Below are positions 30,879 to 40,604 of a stretch of DNA of 64,000 nucleotides, in pieces. The stretch is from positions 1,312,001 to 1,376,000 of the forward strand of contig NZ_CP041242.1 of NCBI RefSeq assembly GCF_006547045.1. The letters are read 5' to 3'. This stretch comes from Lysobacter alkalisoli. GTDB taxonomy: Bacteria > Pseudomonadota > Gammaproteobacteria > Xanthomonadales > Xanthomonadaceae. The notes beneath the pieces were generated by a model. That model saw only the letters and a list, made by a program, of their open reading frames with translations, had not been told where the DNA came from and did no database searches. Both the position numbers and the translations under genes were made by a program. The stretch's first letter is position 1. The number at the start of each line of letters is the position of its first letter.

Positions 30879-32111
30879 TCAGAGCGTGATCCGACCCGAC
30901 GAGAACAGGGCGTACACCATGACGGCGAGCGTGAACAGGCTGGCGTATGCGACCGCCTTGCGTCCGACCATGTACTGGTAGCAGCGGACACGGTGCTGGT
31001 TTTCGGGTCGTGCCAGCATCGGCGCCATCAGCTGCTGTAGCGGTCCCAGGTACTGGTAGTTGATCACGATGAAACCGATTGCGAAGGCGGCCGTGAACGG
31101 CAGCCAGTGCGGACTGGTGCTGGCGAGCAGGATCGCGACCAGCCAGATCGCCCCGCTCAGGCTGTTGATCGTCATGAAGCGGCTGATCCGGCGTCGCTCG
31201 TCCTCGTTGCCGGCAAAGCGGCACAGGTAGATATAGGTGTAGACGAAGCCGATCGTACCGGCGATCACACCGAAGGCGAGGCCGCCCAGCGCCTGTGGAC
31301 TCTCCAGCAGCTTTTCCAGCAGCAGGCCGGCTGAACCGCCGGCCACGCCGCCCGACACACCGGTGCCGACCAGCCCGCTGCTGCCGAGCTTGCCCGCGCC
31401 CGCACCGAGCACGCCCGAGCCGATCACCGCGGCGGCGCCGACTGCCGGCGAGGACATCGCCAGCATGCCCACCACCATCGCGGTGAATGCCGAGCCGGGT
31501 GCGGTGGTGCGGGCGAATTCGCCGAACCGCGCCAGCATCTCGTCGCGCACCTGCGCGCGGGCACGCGACAGCCGCTTGCGGACCGCGTCATCGCTGAGGC
31601 CGAGCAGCTCGGCTACCTGCTTGGAGCGTTGACCCTCGCGGTAGTAGAGCAGCAATGCCTCGCGGCTGTCGTCCGGCAGGGCGGAGATGATCTCGGTCGC
31701 GACCAGCTCCTCCTCGGTGCGCAGCAGCTTTTCGGTGGGCGAGGGCGCCGGGTCGGCGGCCATGTTGATGGCGACGTCGGCCCCTTCGCCGGTCATTGGC
31801 CGGTGACGCGCGGCGCGCAGGTAATCGCGGGCCAGGTTGCGGGCGATCTGGCGCAGCCACGGCAGGAAGCTGGCGTGGTTCTTCAGCGTGTCCAGTCCCT
31901 GCCAGGCCTTGAGGAAGGCTTCCTGGGCGATGTCCTCGCTGGTCGGTACGTCACGGACGATGGCCAGTGCGATCGCGGTGATCGAGTTCTGGCAGGCGGC
32001 GACGATGCGCGCGTAGGCATCGTGGTCGCCACGCCGCGCGGCGGGCAGATGCGCATGGATCAGGCTGTCGATGTCCTGCGCTGGGGCGTTGGCGGCCAGT
32101 ACGGCGTTCAT
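30879..32111 (-). CDS. ECF-type RNA polymerase sigma factor fused to a C-terminal membrane domain
   Basis: 410 residues from MNAVLAANAP, preceded by GGAGA. The first ~190 residues are a sigma-70 ECF protein: region 2 (AYARIVAACQNSITAIALAI; DIAQEAFLKAW) and region 4 (LPDDSREALLLYYREGQ; AELLGLSDDAVRKRLSRA). The remaining ~220 residues contain about five hydrophobic segments, including a Gly/Ala/Ser-rich one near 215-260. No separate anti-sigma gene is adjacent. Tethering of the sigma factor at the membrane is an inference. Confidence 0.88.
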   Translation of the reverse strand: MNAVLAANAPAQDIDSLIHAHLPAARRGDHDAYARIVAACQNSITAIALAIVRDVPTSEDIAQEAFLKAWQGLDTLKNHASFLPWLRQIARNLARDYLRAARHRPMTGEGADVAINMAADPAPSPTEKLLRTEEELVATEIISALPDDSREALLLYYREGQRSKQVAELLGLSDDAVRKRLSRARAQVRDEMLARFGEFARTTAPGSAFTAMVVGMLAMSSPAVGAAAVIGSGVLGAGAGKLGSSGLVGTGVSGGVAGGSAGLLLEKLLESPQALGGLAFGVIAGTIGFVYTYIYLCRFAGNEDERRRISRFMTINSLSGAIWLVAILLASTSPHWLPFTAAFAIGFIVINYQYLGPLQQLMAPMLARPENQHRVRCYQYMVGRKAVAYASLFTLAVMVYALFSSGRITL

Positions 32112-32192
32112 GGCGGTCTCCACTGTAGGGCGCGCGCTGTTGCGACGCTACAGGTCAGGACGCCCGCCGTGGGGGAATGTGACCGGCCCCGC

Positions 32193-33089
32193 TCAGATCG
32201 AGACGCTGCGCAACACGTCGGTGACCTGCCATTTCCCATCCACGAGCTTGACCTCCAGCGTCCGGTACTGGCCGAACATGCGGTGATGGTAGGCGTTGTA
32301 CTCGACCTCGCCCGCGTCCGCTGCGGACGGGCGGAAGCCGGTGACATCGACGATCAACGCAGGCTGGCGCGAAGCCCAGTGCCGACTGCCGACATCCTCG
32401 TCGGGGTTGCGTTCACAGGCCGACGAGGGAACCAGTACGATCGCGGCCGATTCCGGCGCGGCCTTGAGGCCGGCCTGCAGCGATTCCAGCATCGGTGCCG
32501 GAATGTCGCCGCCATCGATCGACAGGCAGGCCACGTCGAGCCGGCTCGACGCCAGTTCGTGCTCGAACACCGCCTGGGCGACCGGGACCAGGACCGGTTG
32601 CACGCTGCCGTCGAACGGTGGCGAGGCTTGCTGCAACGGGCCGGGCGGTGCCTCGACCGGCGACATCGGGGCGGTTGGGGCGATCGGGGCCGGCTGGTTG
32701 CGTATCACGCCTACCGTCATCACACCGGCGGCGACCAGCAGCACCACGAGCAGGGTGTACTTGATCCGCGTGACCCGACGCCGGCGGGCGTCGCTCTGGG
32801 CGACCTGGGCGGCATCGCTGCGGAAACTGGCGACAAAGCTGTCGCGATGGCGGGTGGAGTCGATCAGGCCGGCCTCGCGCAGAATTTCGCGCGCACGGAC
32901 CTGGTCGTCGGACCTCACCACCCACACTGCCGGCTTCGGCACGTCGGCGTCGCGATAGCTGAAGGTGCCGCGGCGGTTTCCGCGGTAGGAGCGTCCGTCG
33001 GTGATGCGGATCTCGATCCCGGCCTCCTCGAGCAGGCGGGCGACCCCTTCGACGTTCTCCAGACGCGGGCTGCTGAATACCTGGCGCAT
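32193..33089 (-). CDS. DUF2007-type protein with one membrane segment
   Basis: 298 residues from MRQVFSSPRLENVEGVARLLEEAGIEI, which matches the DUF2007 putative signal-transducing domain (about 1-75). A membrane helix (YTLLVVLLVAAGVMTVGVI, about 110-130) and a Pro-rich linker lead to an unrecognised C-terminal domain ending in a DVLRSVSI beta segment. The gene lies 81 bp upstream of the sigma-factor fusion on the same strand; they may work together (inference). Confidence 0.7.
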   Translation of the reverse strand: MRQVFSSPRLENVEGVARLLEEAGIEIRITDGRSYRGNRRGTFSYRDADVPKPAVWVVRSDDQVRAREILREAGLIDSTRHRDSFVASFRSDAAQVAQSDARRRRVTRIKYTLLVVLLVAAGVMTVGVIRNQPAPIAPTAPMSPVEAPPGPLQQASPPFDGSVQPVLVPVAQAVFEHELASSRLDVACLSIDGGDIPAPMLESLQAGLKAAPESAAIVLVPSSACERNPDEDVGSRHWASRQPALIVDVTGFRPSAADAGEVEYNAYHHRMFGQYRTLEVKLVDGKWQVTDVLRSVSI

Positions 33090-33150
33090 CAGATCGTGTC
33101 CAGGCTGGGGCTGTTGCAACAGGTCATGGGTGCGTACACGAGATCTCCGC

Positions 33151-34077
33151 CTAGTCCTTCGCCGGAACGTGCCGCGCGGCGGCCGCGTCCTCGACTACCC
33201 GGATCAGGCCTTCCTGCGCTGTGCTGGCGACCAGGTGGCCGCCACGGTCGAAAATCTGTCCGCGGGCGAGGCCGCGGCCGCGCTGTGCGCTGGGACTGTC
33301 GATCGAGTACAGCAGCCAGTCGTCGGCGCGGAACGGACGGTGGAACCACAGCGCGTGATCGAGCGAGGCCATCTGCACGTTCGGCTGGTAGTAGCTGATG
33401 CCGTGCGGAAAAGTCGCGGTGCCGAGCAGGTGGAAGTCCGAGGCGTAGGCCAGCAGGGCGCGGTGCAGCTCCGGTGCGTCGCCGACCTTTTCCGACAGCC
33501 GGAACCAGAACTGCTGGTAGGGCGGGCGCTTGGGCGGATTGAGTTTTTCGCGCAGGCTTTCGCCCGAGGTCCAGACGTGGCGGAACTCGAACGGCCCTTC
33601 ACGCGACAGCCAGCGCTGGATCTTGGTCGGCAGCGTGGTCATGACCTCCTCCGGCACAGGCGGAGCCGGGTCGATGTCCTCGGGCAACGGCACCTCGGGC
33701 ATCGACAGCTGGTGCTCGCCGCCACCCTCGGTTTTCTGGAACGAGGCGGCGAGGAAGAAGATCGGCTGGCCGTGCTGGATCGCGGTGACCCGGCGGACCG
33801 AGAAGCTGCCGCCGTCACGGGTGCGGTCGACCTGGTAGACGATCGGCGCCTCGATATCGCCGGCCTTGAGGAAGTAGGCGTGCAGCGAGTGCGCCGTGCG
33901 CGGCTCGATCATCGTTGCCTGCGCGGCCGACAACGCCTGTCCAAGCACCTGGCCACCGAACACGTACTTGGTGCCGATGTCACGGCTCTGGCCGCGAAAC
34001 AGGTTGTCCTCGAGCCGCTCCAGCGACAGCAGTTCCACAAGCTCATGGACGACGGGTTCGGAGACGGCGGAAGTCAT
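33151..34077 (-). CDS. tesB: Acyl-CoA thioesterase II
   Basis: 308 residues from MTSAVSEPVVHELVELLSLERLEDNLFRGQS. Double hot-dog fold; FGGQVLGQALSAAQ and the later FHLLGTATFPHG, DHALWFHRPFRADDWLLY and GRGLARGQIFDRGGHLVASTAQEG carry the TesB signature, including the catalytic Asp, Thr and Gln positions. Hydrolyses medium- and long-chain acyl-CoA. Confidence 0.95.
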   Translation of the reverse strand: MTSAVSEPVVHELVELLSLERLEDNLFRGQSRDIGTKYVFGGQVLGQALSAAQATMIEPRTAHSLHAYFLKAGDIEAPIVYQVDRTRDGGSFSVRRVTAIQHGQPIFFLAASFQKTEGGGEHQLSMPEVPLPEDIDPAPPVPEEVMTTLPTKIQRWLSREGPFEFRHVWTSGESLREKLNPPKRPPYQQFWFRLSEKVGDAPELHRALLAYASDFHLLGTATFPHGISYYQPNVQMASLDHALWFHRPFRADDWLLYSIDSPSAQRGRGLARGQIFDRGGHLVASTAQEGLIRVVEDAAAARHVPAKD

Positions 34078-34107
34078 GCTCGGGGAGGTTCCTGGGGGTG
34101 CACAAGT

Positions 34108-34147
34108 GTAGCCCGGATAGGACCGGAGGCCGCACCCGGGAGAGCTA
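34108..34147. repeat. Single arm of the GTAGCCCGG palindromic repeat
   Basis: GTAGCCCGGATAGGACCGGAG then CCGCACCCGGG, followed closely by AGAGCTAC. A degenerate or deleted copy of the 4135/8781 family between the AmpD-like and tesB genes. Confidence 0.6.
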
Positions 34148-34702
34148 CGGAATGCGCTGCAATGGCACTGCCGACAGTACTTCGTCCCACGGAAATAGCG
34201 GCCCCGGGTCGCGTTTGCGCCGGACAAGACGGGCCGGATCGTCGCGTGCCTGGACCTCGCCGGTGTCGAGATCCTCATGTCCGGCGATCAGCCGCAGTGC
34301 CGGCATGGTGTCGCGCAGGTGGACCAGCAGGGCGACCAGCGAGGCGATCTGTCCTGCGGTATAGGGTTCGTCCATGGCCTGGTGGCCGGCGTCGAGCCAG
34401 TGCGGCCAGCGGCCGGTGTTGACCAGTTCGATGCCGATCGCGCGTTCGTTATGGCCGCGGACGTGGTGGGCGATGCGGTCGACACTCACCCACTGCTGCA
34501 CACTGCCGTCGCGGTCGATGTAGAAGTGTCCGCTGTTGCCGGTGCCGCTGGGATAGTGGATGCGCTCGCCATACTCGCGTGAAGTGGCGAGGTCGGGCAG
34601 CTCGGTGCAGTGGATTACGGCCAGGTCGACGGCGGCCAGGTCGCGCTCCTGCAGACGATCCTGGTAGGGCAGGGAGGCGTGGACGATGGGCGGGATCGGC
34701 AT
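34145..34702 (-). CDS. N-acetylmuramoyl-L-alanine amidase (AmpD-like)
   Basis: 185 residues from MPIPPIVHASLPYQ. Amidase_2 fold: zinc-ligand His31 in VIHCTELP, GHFYIDRDGSVQQWV, HHVRGHNERAIGIELVNTGRW and the closing DPGPLFPWDEV. No signal peptide is seen, so it is probably a cytoplasmic AmpD-type enzyme for recycled muropeptides. Divergent from the MOSC gene with a 73-bp gap. Confidence 0.88.
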   Translation of the reverse strand: MPIPPIVHASLPYQDRLQERDLAAVDLAVIHCTELPDLATSREYGERIHYPSGTGNSGHFYIDRDGSVQQWVSVDRIAHHVRGHNERAIGIELVNTGRWPHWLDAGHQAMDEPYTAGQIASLVALLVHLRDTMPALRLIAGHEDLDTGEVQARDDPARLVRRKRDPGPLFPWDEVLSAVPLQRIP

Positions 34703-34775
34703 GGGCCGGATGCTACCATTCGCCCCCGTCCCAGCCGCGCGCCGCCCCATGCCGTGGCGCCTCCGGAGCCTGCCC

Positions 34776-35282
34776 ATGACCCTGCCTCCCGCCGACTCCG
34801 AACTCGGCAAGCTGATGGCCACCCTGCCGCGCGCCGGACGAGTGGAATGGATCGGCCTGCGCCCCGCGCGCGATGAGCCGATGCAGGCGGTCGAGCGGGT
34901 CGAGGCCACCACCGGCGTCGGCCTTGTGGGCGATCGCTACAAGAGCGGCAGCGGCAAGCGCGGCGTGACCCTGATCCAGGCCGAGCACCTGCCGGTGATT
35001 GCCAAACTGGCCGGGCACGCCGCCGTCGCGCCGGCGACCCTGCGCCGCAACGTGGTGGTGTCGGGCATCCCGCTGGTTGCGTTGAGAGACCGCCGCTTCC
35101 GTATCGGCGACGTGGTGCTGGAAGGCACCGATGCCTGCGACCCGTGCTCGCGGATGGAGGCCGCGCTCGGTCCCGGCGGCTACAACGCGATGCGCGGCAT
35201 GGGCGGATTGTGCGCGCGGATCGTCGAGGGCGGCGAATTCGCCATCGGCGACGCGGTTGAAGCCTTGCAGGCGGGGAGCTGA
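34776..35282 (+). CDS. MOSC domain protein
   Basis: 168 residues from [15 protein letters not shown] fold: [54 protein letters not shown] with the conserved cysteine, and [14 protein letters not shown] proteins bind or transfer sulfur/molybdenum cofactor ligands and reduce N-hydroxylated compounds. It heads a run with the hydrolase (2 bp apart) and rlmKL. Confidence 0.9.
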   Translation: MTLPPADSELGKLMATLPRAGRVEWIGLRPARDEPMQAVERVEATTGVGLVGDRYKSGSGKRGVTLIQAEHLPVIAKLAGHAAVAPATLRRNVVVSGIPLVALRDRRFRIGDVVLEGTDACDPCSRMEAALGPGGYNAMRGMGGLCARIVEGGEFAIGDAVEALQAGS

Positions 35283-35284
35283 AC

Positions 35285-35809
35285 ATGCGCGGACATTGCA
35301 TCCTGTCCCATGGTTTCGAGAGCGGCCCCGACGCGACCAAGGTCACCGCCCTGGCCGAGGCGGCCGAGTGCCTGGGGTGGACCCACGAGCGCCCCGACTA
35401 CACCGACCTGGATGCGAGACGCGAGGTCAGCGAACTCGGCGACGTACCGATGCGGCTGGAACGCCTGCTCGGCCTCGCGCGCGCTGCCGCCGAACGCGGT
35501 CCGCTGGTGCTGGCCGGTTCCAGCCTCGGCGCGTGGATCTCCGGCCGCGTCTCGCTGCAGGTGCCGACCGCCGGCCTGTTCCTGATGGCGCCGCCGGTGA
35601 AGATGGGCGAGGCGCCACGGCTGGAGGCTGCCGACGTGCCGATCTCGATCGTCCACGGCTGGCACGACGAACTGATTCCGGCCAGCGAGGTCGTCGACTG
35701 GGCGCAGCTGCGCAACGCGCGCTTGCTCATGGTCGACGACAGCCATCGCCTGTCCGGCCACGTTGCGGCTTCGGCCGACGCGTTCGCGCAACTGCTGGCC
35801 AATTTATGA
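35285..35809 (+). CDS. Small alpha/beta hydrolase (YqiA/UPF0227-like)
   Basis: 174 residues. [13 protein letters not shown] contains the oxyanion-hole region, GSSLGAW the nucleophile elbow serine, [10 protein letters not shown] the acid and DDSHRL the catalytic histidine. Its stop overlaps the rlmKL start (ATGA). Confidence 0.87.
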   Translation: MRGHCILSHGFESGPDATKVTALAEAAECLGWTHERPDYTDLDARREVSELGDVPMRLERLLGLARAAAERGPLVLAGSSLGAWISGRVSLQVPTAGLFLMAPPVKMGEAPRLEAADVPISIVHGWHDELIPASEVVDWAQLRNARLLMVDDSHRLSGHVAASADAFAQLLANL

Positions 35810-37953
35810 CCGTATCGAAGTTCTTCGCCAGCTGCGGCAAGGGCCTTGAGTACCTGCTCGCCGACGAGTTGCTCGCACTGGGCTGCGCCAGCGCCAAGGC
35901 GACCATCGCCGGTGTCAACGCAGAAGGCACGCTGGCCGACGCACAACGCGCAGTGCTGTGGTCGCGGCTGGCGAGTCGGGTGCTGTGGCCGATCACCGAG
36001 TTCGATTGCCCGGACGAGAACGCGTTGTATGCCGGTGCGCGTGCGATGGACTGGCCGCAGCACCTGGATCCCGGTCGCACCCTGGCGGTCGACGCCCACG
36101 TCTCCGGCCAGGCCATCACCCACGCGCGCTATGCCGCGCAGCGGGTCAAGGACGCGGTGGTCGACGCGATGCGCGAAGCGACGGGCTCGCGTCCGGACGT
36201 CGATCTCGACAACCCCGATTTGCGCCTGAACCTGGTCGTCCGCAAGGGCAGGGCGATCCTGTCCATCGATCTTGGCGGCGGCCCGTTGCACCGGCGTGGT
36301 TGGCGCCAGCACCAGGGCGAGGCGCCACTGAAGGAAACCCTTGCTGCCGCGGTGCTGCTGCGCGGCCAGTGGCCAAAGGTGTATGCCGAGGGCGGCGCGC
36401 TGCTCGACCCGATGTGCGGCAGCGGCACGTTGGTGATCGAAGGCGCCTTGATGGCGGCCGACGTCGCACCGGGTTTGTCGAGGCATGGCGCGTTTCTTCC
36501 GAGCCGATGGCGTGGTTTCGATACCGAAGGCTGGAAGACGCTGGTCGACGACGCACGCAGGCGCGAGTCGGTCGGCATGACCGCCTTGCGTTCGTGTTTC
36601 TTCGGCAGCGACAGCGATCCGCAGGCAATCCGTGCCGCCCGCGACAACGCGGCGCTCGCCGGGCTGACCGGCGCGATCGCCTGGGATCATGCCGATGTCG
36701 CCGCATTGCCGAAGCTTCCCTCGGATCGTGGTCTCGTCGTCTGCAACCCGCCCTACGATGCCCGCCTTGCCGCCGATCCCGCTCTCTATCGCACGCTCGG
36801 CGATGCGCTGAAGAATGCGGTGCCGCAATGGCGCGCCAGCCTGCTCTGCGGCGATGCCGAGCTCGCACGCGCGACCGGCCTGCGTGCGTCGAAGGTGTAC
36901 CCGATCTTCAACGGCGCGATCGAATGCAGCCTGATCACCGTCGACCCGGTCGCGCCCGCGTCTCGCTTGGATGAAGGCCCGCGCGAATTGAACGAAGGCG
37001 CGCAAATGGTTGCCAACCGTTTGCGCAAGAACCTTCGCAAGCTGAAATCCTGGCGCAAACAGGAAGGCATCACCTGTTTCCGCGCCTATGACGCCGACCT
37101 GCCCGAGTACGCCGCCGCGATCGACGTCTACGAAACCGATGAGTCGGCATCGCGCACTTTCCTGCACATGCAGGAGTATGCCGCCCCGGCCAGCATCCCC
37201 GAGGCCGACCAGCGCCGCCGCCGCAACGAGCTGCTGGCCGCCGCGCGCGAGGTGTTCGACGTGCCGCGCGAGCAGCTTGCGCTGAAGACCCGCGCGCGTG
37301 GCAAGGGTGGCAGCAAGTACGGTGCCTTCGACAGCCGCGACGAATTCCTGCCGGTGCGCGAGGGCGCGGCGCGGCTGCGGGTCAACCTGTTCGACTATCT
37401 CGACACTGGCCTGTTCCTCGATCACCGGCCGATGCGCATGCGCCTGTTCGAGGACGCCGACGACACCCGCTTCCTCAACCTGTTCGGCTATACCGGTGCG
37501 GCGACCGTGCAGGCTGCGATCGGCGGCGCCCGTTCGACCACCACGGTCGACCTCTCCGCCACCTACCTGCAGTGGTGCGCCGACAACCTCGCCGCAAATG
37601 GCATCGGCGGCCGCATGCACCGTCTGGTCCAGGCCGACGTCATGGAGTGGTTGCAGGCCGAGACCGGCCAGTACGACCTGATCTTCTGCGACCCGCCGAC
37701 CTTCTCCAACTCCAAGCGCGCCGACGACTTCGATATCCAGGCGAGGCATGTCGAGCTGCTGAGCCTCGCCGTCGCCCGCCTCGCGTCCGGTGGCGTGCTG
37801 TACTTCTCCAACAATTTCCGCCGCTTCAGGCTGGACGACGAGGCCGTGGCCGCCTTCGCCGACTGCGAGGAGATCAGCGCCGACACCATCCCGCCCGACT
37901 TCGCCCGCAATCCGCGCATCCACCGCTGCTGGCGCCTTCGCCGTCGCACGTAG
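35806..37953 (+). CDS. rlmL: Bifunctional 23S rRNA methyltransferase RlmKL (m2G2445/m7G2069)
   Basis: 715 residues, the normal length for the fusion. THUMP domain (about 45-155), then the RlmL methyltransferase with [15 protein letters not shown] (about 200) and the catalytic NPPY in [10 protein letters not shown] (about 317), then the RlmK half with [14 protein letters not shown] and [11 protein letters not shown]. Modifies helix 74 and 80 regions of 23S rRNA during 50S assembly. Confidence 0.96.
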   Translation: MTVSKFFASCGKGLEYLLADELLALGCASAKATIAGVNAEGTLADAQRAVLWSRLASRVLWPITEFDCPDENALYAGARAMDWPQHLDPGRTLAVDAHVSGQAITHARYAAQRVKDAVVDAMREATGSRPDVDLDNPDLRLNLVVRKGRAILSIDLGGGPLHRRGWRQHQGEAPLKETLAAAVLLRGQWPKVYAEGGALLDPMCGSGTLVIEGALMAADVAPGLSRHGAFLPSRWRGFDTEGWKTLVDDARRRESVGMTALRSCFFGSDSDPQAIRAARDNAALAGLTGAIAWDHADVAALPKLPSDRGLVVCNPPYDARLAADPALYRTLGDALKNAVPQWRASLLCGDAELARATGLRASKVYPIFNGAIECSLITVDPVAPASRLDEGPRELNEGAQMVANRLRKNLRKLKSWRKQEGITCFRAYDADLPEYAAAIDVYETDESASRTFLHMQEYAAPASIPEADQRRRRNELLAAAREVFDVPREQLALKTRARGKGGSKYGAFDSRDEFLPVREGAARLRVNLFDYLDTGLFLDHRPMRMRLFEDADDTRFLNLFGYTGAATVQAAIGGARSTTTVDLSATYLQWCADNLAANGIGGRMHRLVQADVMEWLQAETGQYDLIFCDPPTFSNSKRADDFDIQARHVELLSLAVARLASGGVLYFSNNFRRFRLDDEAVAAFADCEEISADTIPPDFARNPRIHRCWRLRRRT

Positions 37954-37967
37954 ATGTTCTATTTTTG

Positions 37968-38000
37968 GAACAAATAGCCGCGATAATGAGTGGTTTGTTC
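37968..38000 (+). promoter_or_regulatory. GAACAAA...TTTGTTC inverted repeat, candidate operator/promoter of the pirin gene
   Basis: GAACAAA (37968-37974) and TTTGTTC (37994-38000) flank CGATAATG, which could be a -10 box. The pirin ATG is 63 bp downstream. A LysR- or TetR-type site is possible. Confidence 0.4.
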
Positions 38001-38062
38001 TGTTCGTGTAGGTTCATCCTGTTCCCAACGCCACTCCCGGCGAGTCAGACGAGGGTCCACTG

Positions 38063-38938
38063 ATGTCCACCACCCCCGAAATCCGCAACGCACATGCCAG
38101 CCGCCTGCTGCGTGGCCAGCCGGCTTCGGACGGTGCCGGTGTGCGCCTGACCCGTGTCATCGGCGGCCCGATGCTGCCCGATCTCGACCCGTTCCTGCTG
38201 CTCGATGAATTCGGCACCGACAAGCCGGAGGACTACGTCGCCGGCTTCCCGGATCATCCGCACCGCGGCTTCGAGACCGTCACCTATATGCTCGACGGCC
38301 GCATGCGCCACAAGGACAACCACGGCAACGAGGGCGTGCTCGTCCCCGGCAGCGTGCAGTGGATGACCGCCGGCCGCGGCCTGGTCCATTCGGAGATGCC
38401 CGAGCAGGAAGAGGGGCGGATGCGTGGCTTCCAGTTGTGGGTGAACCTGCCCGCGCGCGACAAGATGACCGAGCCGAAGTACCAGGAGTTCGCGCCCGAG
38501 CATATCCCGCAAACCGAGCCGAAGCCGGGTGTTTCGGTGAAGGTGATCGCAGGAGAGGTCGATGGTGCCCGTGGCCCGATCTCGCAGCCGGCCACCGACC
38601 CGGTCTACCTCGACATCGTGCTCGCACCGGATGCCGAGTGGGTCCACGACCTGCCCGAAGGCCACAGCGCGTTCGCCTACGTCTACGAAGGCGGCGTCAC
38701 GATCGGCAAGGGTGAGGACGCCCGTGAAGTGCCGACGCAGACCCTGGCCGTCCTCGGCGGCGGCGAGCGTCTGGCATTGAAGGCCGGCACGGGGCAGGCT
38801 GGCATGGAGCAGACACGGTTGATCGTCGTCGCCGGTCGCCCGCTGCGCGAGCCCATCGCTCGCCATGGCCCGTTCGTGATGAACACCAGGCAGGAGATCA
38901 TGCAGGCGTTCGTGGACTTCCAGGAAGGCCGGTTCTGA
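38063..38938 (+). CDS. Pirin family protein
   Basis: 291 residues, bicupin. The N-terminal cupin has the PDHPHRGFETVTYML motif and WMTAGRGLVHSEMP, which carry the metal-binding His and Glu residues; the second cupin (about 170-270) is recognised by HSAFAYVYEGGVTIG. Pirins act as quercetinases or redox-sensing regulators. A second, diverged pirin lies at 40605-41465. Confidence 0.93.
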   Translation: MSTTPEIRNAHASRLLRGQPASDGAGVRLTRVIGGPMLPDLDPFLLLDEFGTDKPEDYVAGFPDHPHRGFETVTYMLDGRMRHKDNHGNEGVLVPGSVQWMTAGRGLVHSEMPEQEEGRMRGFQLWVNLPARDKMTEPKYQEFAPEHIPQTEPKPGVSVKVIAGEVDGARGPISQPATDPVYLDIVLAPDAEWVHDLPEGHSAFAYVYEGGVTIGKGEDAREVPTQTLAVLGGGERLALKAGTGQAGMEQTRLIVVAGRPLREPIARHGPFVMNTRQEIMQAFVDFQEGRF

Positions 38939-38962
38939 GCGATCGCATCCTGCGCCGGCAAT

Positions 38963-38994
38963 GAAAGAGCCGCACTTTCGGGTGCGGCTCTTTC
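38963..38994. terminator. Bidirectional terminator between pirin and aquaporin genes
   Basis: GAAAGAGCCGCAC and GTGCGGCTCTTTC form a perfect 13-bp stem with a 6-base loop between convergent genes. Confidence 0.85.
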
Positions 38995-39022
38995 GTTCCG
39001 TGGCGCGTCCGGCCGTTGGCGG

Positions 39023-39739
39023 TCAGTCGTTGTTCGGCGCCAGCCAACGGTAGTACATGCCGCCGAGCATGCCACCGAGGATCGGCGCGATCCAGAACAT
39101 CCAAAGCTGCGAGATCGCTCCCGATCCGGCGAACAGCGCCACGCCGGTCGAGCGGGCCGGGTTCACCGACGTGTTGGTGACCGGGATGCTGATCAGATGG
39201 ATCAGGGTCAATGCCAGGCCGATCGCGATCGGTGCGAAGCCGGCCGGCGCCTTGCGATGGGTCGCGCCCATGATCACGACCAGGAACATCGCCGTCAGCA
39301 CGACCTCGCACAGAAACGCCGCTGCGATCGAGTAGCCGCCTGGCGACAGTTCGCCAAAGCCATTGCTGGCAAAGTTGCCGGCCGCAGCCGGATCGGAGGC
39401 GAACGCGCTGCTGCCGCTGGCGATCTGCCACAGGATGAAGCCGGCGAACAGACCGCCCAGCACCTGGGCGAAGACATAGGGCACCAGGTCCTTCGCCGGG
39501 AACCGGCCGCCGGCCCAGAGTCCGAAGCTCACCGCCGGATTGAAATGGGCGCCCGAAATGTGCCCGAGTGCGTATGCGCCGGTCAGCACGGTCAGACCGA
39601 ATGCCAGCGAGACTCCCAACAGGCCGATACCGAGCGGATTGCCGTCACCACCGAAATTGGCCGCCAGCACAGCGCTGCCACAGCCGCCCAGCACCAGCCA
39701 GAACGTACCGATGAACTCCGCACCGAGTCGCTTGATCAT
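39023..39739 (-). CDS. aqpZ: Aquaporin Z-like water channel
   Basis: 238 residues from [23 protein letters not shown], six membrane helices. Both NPA boxes are present ([10 protein letters not shown] and NTSVNPARS) and the selectivity-filter context (NPARSTG, arginine after NPA) fits a water-specific channel. GGAG precedes the start. The open frame runs 40 codons further upstream without support. Confidence 0.95.
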   Translation of the reverse strand: MIKRLGAEFIGTFWLVLGGCGSAVLAANFGGDGNPLGIGLLGVSLAFGLTVLTGAYALGHISGAHFNPAVSFGLWAGGRFPAKDLVPYVFAQVLGGLFAGFILWQIASGSSAFASDPAAAGNFASNGFGELSPGGYSIAAAFLCEVVLTAMFLVVIMGATHRKAPAGFAPIAIGLALTLIHLISIPVTNTSVNPARSTGVALFAGSGAISQLWMFWIAPILGGMLGGMYYRWLAPNND

Positions 39740-39866
39740 GGACTTTGCTCCAAAGAAGGGATGGTCGGTCGCCTGCGCATGGAAGCCGGGCAGGGCCACG
39801 GCAGACGCTAGAGCAAGCCCTGTGAACGCGTGCTCACAGACCACGCCGCCGGAAGGCATTCGCCGG

Positions 39867-39915
39867 GCACGACGACACCGGGCGCGGTCAATGGCCGCGC
39901 CCGGTGTCGTCGTGC
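39867..39915 (-). terminator. Strong hairpin downstream of the secreted hypothetical gene
   Basis: A perfect 21-bp stem (arms 39867-39887 and 39895-39915) with a 7-base loop, starting 10 bp after the stop of the gene at 39926. There is no T tract. Confidence 0.6.
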
Positions 39916-39925
39916 AGCCCAGGCT

Positions 39926-40384
39926 TCAGTTGCTGCTGAGTTGCCGCTGCGGATTGAATTCCAGGCTGGATGCCTGGCGGTAGGTTTCCTGCAACTGTTC
40001 TTGGCTCCCGACCTGGACCCAGATGTGGGCGGTCCGGTTCTTGCCGAGCTCGAGCAGGGTCTCGCGGGCGATGATGTCCGGCTTGCCGGCCAGCTCGCTG
40101 CGATACCAGGTCACCTTCCGGCCGTCGATCACCCCTTCCTCGGCCCTGTCGGAACGCTTGGGCGAGAACGCCGGATCCTTCGAGATGAACATGCCGAAGG
40201 CTTCCGAACCATCCTCGCGCAGTGCGCGGCAGAAGTCGGCATCGCCCACGTTCTGATATTCCCAGGTCAGCCCCGTGCTGGCCGGAAGTGCCGGACACCC
40301 TCCCTGGACATCCTGTGCCTGCGCCGCGGCCGCGAAAAGCAGGCCCAGCACGCAGAACGTCATGTAACGTGTCCCCATCTTCAT
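39926..40384 (-). CDS. Secreted hypothetical protein
   Basis: 152 residues from MKMGTRYMTFCVLGLLFAAAAQAQD, a signal peptide with AQA cleavage, preceded by GGGGG. The mature part contains DVQGGCPALP and one further Cys (DFCRAL), so a disulfide is possible, and reads as a small periplasmic domain (RKVTWYRSELAG; AHIWVQVGSQEQL). Family not recognised. Confidence 0.75.
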   Translation of the reverse strand: MKMGTRYMTFCVLGLLFAAAAQAQDVQGGCPALPASTGLTWEYQNVGDADFCRALREDGSEAFGMFISKDPAFSPKRSDRAEEGVIDGRKVTWYRSELAGKPDIIARETLLELGKNRTAHIWVQVGSQEQLQETYRQASSLEFNPQRQLSSN

Positions 40385-40604
40385 CAAAAACCCCCTGGTT
40401 GCGCCGATACTTGCGCTGATTGGCGATTGCGCCGGCATGCGGTCTCAGTAGCGACGACTTGGCATACCGGTCGTGATCACCGTCACGACCATAATGCAGA
40501 AGCGAGGGATTGACAAATCCGGGGAGATGGTTTCCGGGGTAACCGAAGTCGGCTTGCCTGGAGACTCCTGTTCATGTTTCCGGCGCGGACCGCGTTCAGG
40601 CCCG

